Shown here: positions 51,502-55,701 of the stretch, piece after piece
How positions within the stretch are numbered: position 1 is the stretch's first letter
Layout: the number at the start of each line of letters is the position of its first letter
Source of the DNA: Thermomicrobiales bacterium
GTDB taxonomy: Bacteria > Chloroflexota > Chloroflexia > Thermomicrobiales > CADCWN01
Direction of reading: 5' to 3'
DNA: 55,701 bases
NCBI GenBank assembly: GCA_030446685.1
Contig: JAUJMV010000014.1
Location: forward strand, 19,686 to 75,386
The notes under the pieces: generated by a model
Told to the model about the DNA's origin: nothing
Databases searched by the model: none
Seen by the model: the letters and a program-made list of their open reading frames with translations, nothing else
Translations under genes and position numbers: made by a program

Positions 51502-51794
51502 CGGCGGCGGGGACGGCGAGGGAGCAGATGACCGACGCGGAGTACACGATTCGCTACCGTTGCGCCGGCGACCACGGCGCGGTTGTCCTGATCGTCGTCG
51601 ATCGGCCCGGCACGGCCTACCTCTTCAGCAGCGGCCAGTTGCAATGGCGGGTGGAAGGGGCGGACGCTTGCGCGCGATTGGTGCGGCTGCTGGGGCGCAA
51701 CTCGACCTGCCTGGCCGTGGCCGAGGACGGCCCGTACACGATCGAGGGTTTGCGTCAGGTGGTGGAGGAGTCCGTCGCGCCGTGCCCGGCGTGA
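51498..51794 (+). CDS. Small protein, paralogue of the one at 46994
   Basis: 98 residues. ATG 51498 overlaps the previous TGA (ATGA); ATG 51528, closer to the conserved core, is an alternative. The core YTIRYRCAGDHGAVVLIVVD and RPGTAYLFSSGQLQWR matches the protein at 46994, including the G-T-A-Y-L-F strand, and the last helix TIEGLRQVVEE aligns with TLEELRRFAEA. Not recognised as a known domain. Both paralogues stand behind the same promoter motif, so they are probably induced together. Confidence 0.65.
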   Translation: MTAAGTAREQMTDAEYTIRYRCAGDHGAVVLIVVDRPGTAYLFSSGQLQWRVEGADACARLVRLLGRNSTCLAVAEDGPYTIEGLRQVVEESVAPCPA

Positions 51795-51820
51795 CGGCGG
51801 CGGGCGGACCTCTCCCCCGG

Positions 51821-51843
51821 CCCCTCTCCTGCGAGGGGAGGGG
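51821..51843. terminator. Hairpin between convergent genes
   Basis: CCCCTCTCCT, loop GCG, AGGGGAGGGG (9 of 10 pairs) between the small gene ending at 51794 and the reductase ending at 51941 on the other strand. It could act in both directions. Confidence 0.45.
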
Positions 51844-51940
51844 AGCAAGATCGGGGCAGGCCATCGGTGGTCGGCCATGGTAGGGCGGGGCCGGCGCCCC
51901 CCCGCCCCCGACCGCGCCGTCCCCTCCCGCCGGTCACGCC

Positions 51941-52849
51941 TCAGTAGGCCACCAGCACCGGCTCGTCGTGCTTCTCCCAGCCCATGACTTTGGTGTCGTG
52001 GAGCCAGAAGAGGGGGCCTTTGCCCTCCTGGCTCTCGTTGGCGTCGCGCTCCACCAGCGGGCGCACCTCGTCGATCAGCCGCCCGAGTTCCCCCTCCTCA
52101 AGCGGGCGATAGGCCGCGGCCTGGGCGACGATCTCATCGATCTCCTCCGGCGTCTTCAGCCCGATGATCGCCAGGGAGACCCCCGGCAGGCCGAGGGAGT
52201 AGCGCAGGGCCAGATCGCGGCTGGCGAACTCGCCGTGCCCCAGTACCTTCATCGCGATCACCCCGGCGTTGCGGGCGGCGGCGCGGGGCAGCAGGAAGGT
52301 CTCCGGGCTGGTCACCAGCCGGTCGGCCGCGCCGAGCGCCACCAGGACCGTATCGAACGGGTACTGGTCGAGCGCCTGCCCCAAGATCGCCGGGCGGGCG
52401 TGGCCGGTGATCCCGATGAAGCGCACCAGCCCCTCGTCGCGCGCCTGTTCGAGGGCGGCGACCGCGCCGTCCGGCGCGAGGGCCTGCTCCAGGTCGGCCC
52501 AGGCGTTCACCGCGTGGACCTGGATCAGATCGACGTGGTCGGTCTGGAGCTTGCTGAGGGACTCCTTCAATTCGTCCAGCACGCCGGCCTTGCTGCGCCG
52601 GTTGATCTTCGTCGCCAGGAAGACCTCGCCGCGCCGCGTCCGCATCACCTCGCCGACGTGCGGCTCGCTGCCGTAGTCGGGCGACGTGTCGAGGTAGGTG
52701 ATCCCGCGGTCGATGGCGTGGTTCAGGCAGTGGACGGCGTGCTCGCGGGAGATGTCGGGCTTGCCGAGGGGCGCCGTCCCGTAGCCGACCAGCGGCACGG
52801 TCACGCCGGTTGCGCCGAGGGCGCGGACCGGACTGAGCATGGCGGACAT
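51941..52849 (-). CDS. Aldo/keto reductase
   Basis: 302-residue TIM-barrel NAD(P)H-dependent oxidoreductase. The catalytic tetrad is complete: Asp54 and Tyr59 (LDTSPDYG), Lys81 (ATKINRRS) and His112 (IQVHAVNAW). VIAMKVLGHGEF and LGLPGVSLAIIGLKTPEEID form the cofactor side. ATG 52849 has GGAGGAGG upstream. The sequence GTAPLGKPD..REHAVHCLNHAIDRG fits the predicted-oxidoreductase (YajO/Tas-like) branch. The substrate is unknown, perhaps aldehydes or keto-sugars. It reads toward the small-gene unit and ends 147 bases from it. Confidence 0.93.
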   Translation of the reverse strand: MSAMLSPVRALGATGVTVPLVGYGTAPLGKPDISREHAVHCLNHAIDRGITYLDTSPDYGSEPHVGEVMRTRRGEVFLATKINRRSKAGVLDELKESLSKLQTDHVDLIQVHAVNAWADLEQALAPDGAVAALEQARDEGLVRFIGITGHARPAILGQALDQYPFDTVLVALGAADRLVTSPETFLLPRAAARNAGVIAMKVLGHGEFASRDLALRYSLGLPGVSLAIIGLKTPEEIDEIVAQAAAYRPLEEGELGRLIDEVRPLVERDANESQEGKGPLFWLHDTKVMGWEKHDEPVLVAY

Positions 52850-52964
52850 CGCGCGACCTCCTCCTTGTGCGGCGACGGACTCTCCCGTCGCCCCTCACCG
52901 GACACCCCGATTGACGGCAACTGACATTCGCCCCTGTGCCGGATGGGCAGCGCCGCTCCCTGCC

Positions 52965-54302
52965 CTACAAGGCCGTGGGGAAGGTCTCCGGCGGCTCACC
53001 CACCTCCCAGCCGGCGGTGTACTCCAGCGGCTCGACCGCGCGCGTCTCGTCGAAGTGCAGGATCGCGTCGAACTGGTCGGGCAGCCGCGCGTGGAAGTAG
53101 TGGCTGTGGCGCTCCGTCTCCGGCCGGTAGACGACCCCGATCGCCCGCTCCAGCCGCGGCCGGCGTAGCGGGCCGACGATGTCGCCGTGCAGGGGCAGCA
53201 GGAAGCGTGGCAGCCCCGTCTCGTGGAAGAGGGCCTCGTAGCTCCCCGCCAGGGCCGGGCGGACGCGCTTCTTCTGCGGCGGCTCGTCCCAGTCGGAGGC
53301 GGCGGCGACGGTCCCGTGGTCGGTGCTGAAGCCGACGAGGACCGCCTCCCGGCCGTACCGTTCGCGCGCCAACTGGCCGAGGTTGAGCTCGCCCCCCTCG
53401 CCCATCTCGGTCGCGCGCGCGTCGCCGAGGTGTGAGTTGTGCGCCCAGACGACCGCCTTCGCGCGCCGCCCGCCGCGGTCGAGGTGGGCAAGCAGCGCGT
53501 CGAGCGTCTCGCCCATGTGCTGGTCGCGCAGGTTCCACGACGAGACCCGGCCGTGGAACATCGCCCGGTAGTAGCGCTCGGCGTTCAGGACCAGCCGCGC
53601 GTTCTGCTCGGCATGGAAGAACTCGTCCTCCGCGCGCTGGCCGTCGCGCCCGGCGTACTCGCCGGCGCGCCGCTGCAGCTCGACGAGCTGGGCGATCACC
53701 TCGTCCTCGCACGGCTCGGCGACGCCGAAGCTCGTGGCGTAGCCGTAGGCCTGGGTGTTCTCCTTGAAGTGCTCGAAGCAGCCGTAGCGGTCGCGCGCCC
53801 GCCGCGCCGCCTCCGGATCGACCCGTTCGAGATAGTCGAGGACCGCGCCGACCGAGCCGTAGAGGCTGTAGAGGTCGAGACCGTAGAAGCCGGCGCGCGG
53901 CTGGTCCACGGGCAGCGCGGCGTTGCGGTCGCGCAGCCAGGTGACGAAGTCGACTACGTCGGCGTTGCGCCACATCCAGGTCGGGAAGCGCCGGAAGCCG
54001 CCGAGCGCCTCGTCCGCCGAGGCGTCGTCGCCGGCGCCGCGCACCCAGCGGTTGACGCGGTAGGCGTCGGGCCAGTCGGCCTCGACCGCGACGGCGGTGA
54101 AGTCGCGCTCCTCGATCAGCCGGCGGGTGATCGCCGCGCGCTCGCGGTAGAACTCGTGCGTGCCGTGCGTCGCCTCGCCGAGGAGCACGACGCGGGCATC
54201 GCCGATCAGTTCCAGCAGGGGATCGTAATCGGTGCTCGCGCCGGTGAGCGGGCGCGCCGCCTCGCGCACCGCGTCGGTCAGTTCGGCCTGCCTCAGCGCC
54301 AT
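52965..54302 (-). CDS. Erythromycin-esterase-family protein
   Basis: 445 residues. The motif [20 protein letters not shown] with Glu and His, and [17 protein letters not shown], define the erythromycin esterase (EreA/EreB) fold. [19 protein letters not shown] and the later [20 protein letters not shown] complete it. Most family members are not macrolide esterases; many are uncharacterised hydrolases, so antibiotic resistance should not be assumed. ATG 54302 is preferred over TTG 54317 because AAGGATGGG fits as its ribosome site. It lies 52 bases after the small gene at 54608, same strand, probably one operon. Confidence 0.88.
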   Translation of the reverse strand: MALRQAELTDAVREAARPLTGASTDYDPLLELIGDARVVLLGEATHGTHEFYRERAAITRRLIEERDFTAVAVEADWPDAYRVNRWVRGAGDDASADEALGGFRRFPTWMWRNADVVDFVTWLRDRNAALPVDQPRAGFYGLDLYSLYGSVGAVLDYLERVDPEAARRARDRYGCFEHFKENTQAYGYATSFGVAEPCEDEVIAQLVELQRRAGEYAGRDGQRAEDEFFHAEQNARLVLNAERYYRAMFHGRVSSWNLRDQHMGETLDALLAHLDRGGRRAKAVVWAHNSHLGDARATEMGEGGELNLGQLARERYGREAVLVGFSTDHGTVAAASDWDEPPQKKRVRPALAGSYEALFHETGLPRFLLPLHGDIVGPLRRPRLERAIGVVYRPETERHSHYFHARLPDQFDAILHFDETRAVEPLEYTAGWEVGEPPETFPTAL

Positions 54303-54353
54303 GATCCCATCCTTCAACCACCCCGCCCACCGCCGGGCACGCGGGGCCGGGCG

Positions 54354-54608
54354 TCAGTCGATCGGGAAGTTGCCGAACATCAGCACCTTGCGGCCCAGGT
54401 CGAACGTGGCGTTGTCGCTGCGCCGCAGGAGTTCGAGCAGGACATCGACATCGTCCGCGGTCGGGCGGAGGATATACTCGTCGGCGCCGTGGTCGAGGAT
54501 CAGCTGGATCGTGAAGGCGCCGGGGGCGCCGCGCTCCTGCTCGGTCCACGACGTCTGGACGTGCGTGACCTGCCGGACCTGGATCTGCTGCTCGGTGCGC
54601 TCCTCCAT
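54354..54608 (-). CDS. Small protein of unknown function
   Basis: 84 residues; ATG 54608 has GGAGG nine bases upstream. Polar N-terminus MEERTEQQIQVRQVTHVQTS, then FTIQLILDHGADEYILRPTA, a DDVDVLLELLRRS helix, and LGRKVLMFGNFPID at the end. The beta-strand/helix pattern and size recall the paralogues at 46994 and 51498, but I see no solid sequence match. It lacks the shared promoter motif. Probably co-transcribed with the esterase-like gene. Confidence 0.65.
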   Translation of the reverse strand: MEERTEQQIQVRQVTHVQTSWTEQERGAPGAFTIQLILDHGADEYILRPTADDVDVLLELLRRSDNATFDLGRKVLMFGNFPID

Positions 54609-54833
54609 CGGTCGGTACCTCCATCTCGTCTATCGCGCCAGGCACCATCGCCGGCGCCGCCGCTGTCCGCGCCGCCTCTTGGTCTGCGCCTCTGCCGCAA
54701 GTTCCGGGCCATACTGTCGCCATTCCGGACAATCGTCGCCGGCGCCCCTGCGGCGCGCGGCATTCCGGCGACGGCAGGCCAACCGCCGGCTACCCTCTTC
54801 CTTTTTCCACGTACGTACTATATACTCTTGGCG

Positions 54834-54845
54834 GAACAGATGTTC
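54834..54845. promoter_or_regulatory. LexA-like GAAC-N4-GTTC palindrome
   Basis: GAACAGATGTTC is a perfect palindrome with the GAAC-N4-GTTC form of the Gram-positive SOS box. It lies next to ACGTACGT (54809-54816) and TATATACT, in an A/T-rich pocket 44 bases before the amidase start. The rest of 54609-54888 shows nothing else. Confidence 0.35.
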
Positions 54846-54888
54846 TAATAATTCGAAGGGCCGTTCGGTGCAGGGAGGGGTGGGGGAA

Positions 54889-55701
54889 ATGCGCGAGCGC
54901 GTAACCGACGGGCGGCAGCCGTGGCCGTCGCCGCTGCCGCTGATCGCGGTGGCGCTGCTCCTCGCCAGCGTGGCGGTCGGGGTGCGGGCGCTGGCCGGGC
55001 GGGGGGACGACGACGGCTTCCGGCTGGCGCCCGGCCAGTCGACGAGCGGCGCGGCGTCGGGGGTGCGGGCGACACCGGCCGCGGCGGCGCCGCCGGTGGC
55101 GGCCACGCCGACGCTGCCGGCGGGGCCGGTCGGGGGCCGGGTGGGCTTGCAGATCGGCCACTGGCGGGCCGAGGAGCTGCCGGAGGAACTGGCGGCGCTG
55201 CGGAACCAACCGGGCGGCAGCGCCGGCGGCTACCGGGAGGTGGACATCAACCGCGAAGTCGCCCGGCAGGTGGAGGCCCTGCTGAGCGCGCGCGGCGTCA
55301 CCGTCGACATCCTCCCCGCCACGGTCCCGGTCGCCTACCAGGCCGATGCCTTCGTCGCGATCCACTGCGACGCCAACAACAACTCCGGAATGAACGGCTT
55401 CAAGCTGGCCCGCTTCCACAGCAGCGTGATCGCGTCGCGCGACGACGCGCTGCTGGGGGCGATCGAACAACGCTACGGGGCGGCGACCGGCCAGCCCCTC
55501 GACCCCCATCTGACCAACGCGATGACCGGCTACTACGCCTTCAACGGCCAGGCGTACCGGCACGCGATCGTCCCGACCACGCCGGCGGTGATCGTCGAAC
55601 TCGGCTTCCTGACCAACCCGCGGGACCGGGCGCTGCTGGTGGGCCAGACGTCCACCGTCGCCCATGGCCTGGCCGACGGCATCCTGCGGTTCCTGCTCGG
55701 C
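54889..55701 (+). CDS. N-acetylmuramoyl-L-alanine amidase (Amidase_3), 3' end outside the window
   Basis: The frame is open from ATG 54889 (AGGGAGGGG upstream) to the window end, 271 codons. A transmembrane anchor or uncleaved signal follows residue 15 (PLPLIAVALLLASVAVGVRA). A Pro/Ala-rich stalk runs to about residue 85. The zinc amidase domain then has the ligands His in QIGHW, Glu in YREVDINREV and His in AIHCDANN, and the catalytic Glu in VIVELGFLTN. It cleaves the amide bond between MurNAc and the stem peptide outside the membrane. A DTHL-type extension after the catalytic Glu suggests it ends soon beyond the window. Confidence 0.92.
   Translation, partial: MRERVTDGRQPWPSPLPLIAVALLLASVAVGVRALAGRGDDDGFRLAPGQSTSGAASGVRATPAAAAPPVAATPTLPAGPVGGRVGLQIGHWRAEELPEELAALRNQPGGSAGGYREVDINREVARQVEALLSARGVTVDILPATVPVAYQADAFVAIHCDANNNSGMNGFKLARFHSSVIASRDDALLGAIEQRYGAATGQPLDPHLTNAMTGYYAFNGQAYRHAIVPTTPAVIVELGFLTNPRDRALLVGQTSTVAHGLADGILRFLLG

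Noticed and set aside
52965-54302. Calling this a macrolide-resistance gene
   Set aside because: The erythromycin-esterase family is broad and mostly uncharacterised. No resistance context is present.
1-55701. tRNA, rRNA, CRISPR arrays, replication origin, formylglycine-generating enzyme
   Set aside because: I looked for these and saw none. The tandem arrays at 25053 and 26399 have no spacers and are not CRISPR.

Overview
The window is about 55.7 kb of very GC-rich DNA (roughly 70-75% G+C, with G/C at most third codon positions). The gene repertoire includes clustered cytoplasmic sulfatases, a CdaR-type regulator, a heptose and glycan operon, Hsp20 with PRC/BON stress proteins, and a CheB-CheR-histidine kinase hybrid. 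Short palindromic repeats are abundant. Together these suggest a free-living, glycan-using, high-GC bacterium. A Chloroflexota (Thermomicrobia-like) origin is my best guess, but no rRNA or single-copy marker gene is present to prove it.

Layout. (1) 1-17.96 kb: seven sulfatase-family genes on the + strand in two blocks (2-5913 and 13407-17964). They are separated by a degenerate minus-strand stretch (5.9-7.4 kb), a cation:proton antiporter, and a stress island holding a small protein, Hsp20, a large PRC/BON protein and a second Hsp20. The stress island and the antiporter diverge from a palindromic promoter/operator at about 9.0 kb, and a second copy of that motif precedes the first hsp20. A CdaR/PucR-type regulator (18.2-19.4 kb) closes the sulfatase block and may control it. 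(2) 19.8-35.1 kb: a translationally coupled surface-glycan operon. It carries heptose genes (GmhB-, HldE-, HddA- and GmhA-like), four GT9 heptosyltransferase-like genes, GT4 and GT2 glycosyltransferases and an SDR. Part of it (GT9 plus the start of a GT4) is tandemly duplicated, and its linkers and gene junctions are peppered with short repeats. (3) 35.1-40.5 kb: a graveyard of decayed genes and mobile DNA, with a DUF899 pseudogene, IS5-type transposase remnants and a frameshifted FAD monooxygenase. It surrounds one intact small membrane protein (DUF4383). (4) 40.5-46.5 kb: divergent CheB-type genes. One is a stand-alone CheB. The other is a giant CheB-CheR-PAS-histidine kinase hybrid overlapping an OmpR-type response regulator. 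(5) 46.5-55.7 kb: a UDP-galactopyranose-mutase-like protein with a partner glycosyltransferase, several very small proteins behind a rigid shared promoter motif, an aldo/keto reductase, an erythromycin-esterase-like protein and the start of a peptidoglycan amidase.

Many genes carry one or more frameshifts, often at G or C runs, so that a recognisable protein continues in a neighbouring frame. This is either residual sequencing or assembly error or real decay. One duplicated pair has a broken copy and an intact copy. I annotate such genes over their reconstructed extent.

The most interesting structures are: repeats inserted in frame between the two domains of GT9 glycosyltransferases; three promoters of tiny genes sharing a 33-bp motif with exact spacing; the palindrome that supplies the -35 boxes of two divergent promoters; and a family of roughly 110-bp palindromes whose arms covary. 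No rRNA, tRNA, CRISPR array or replication origin was recognised.
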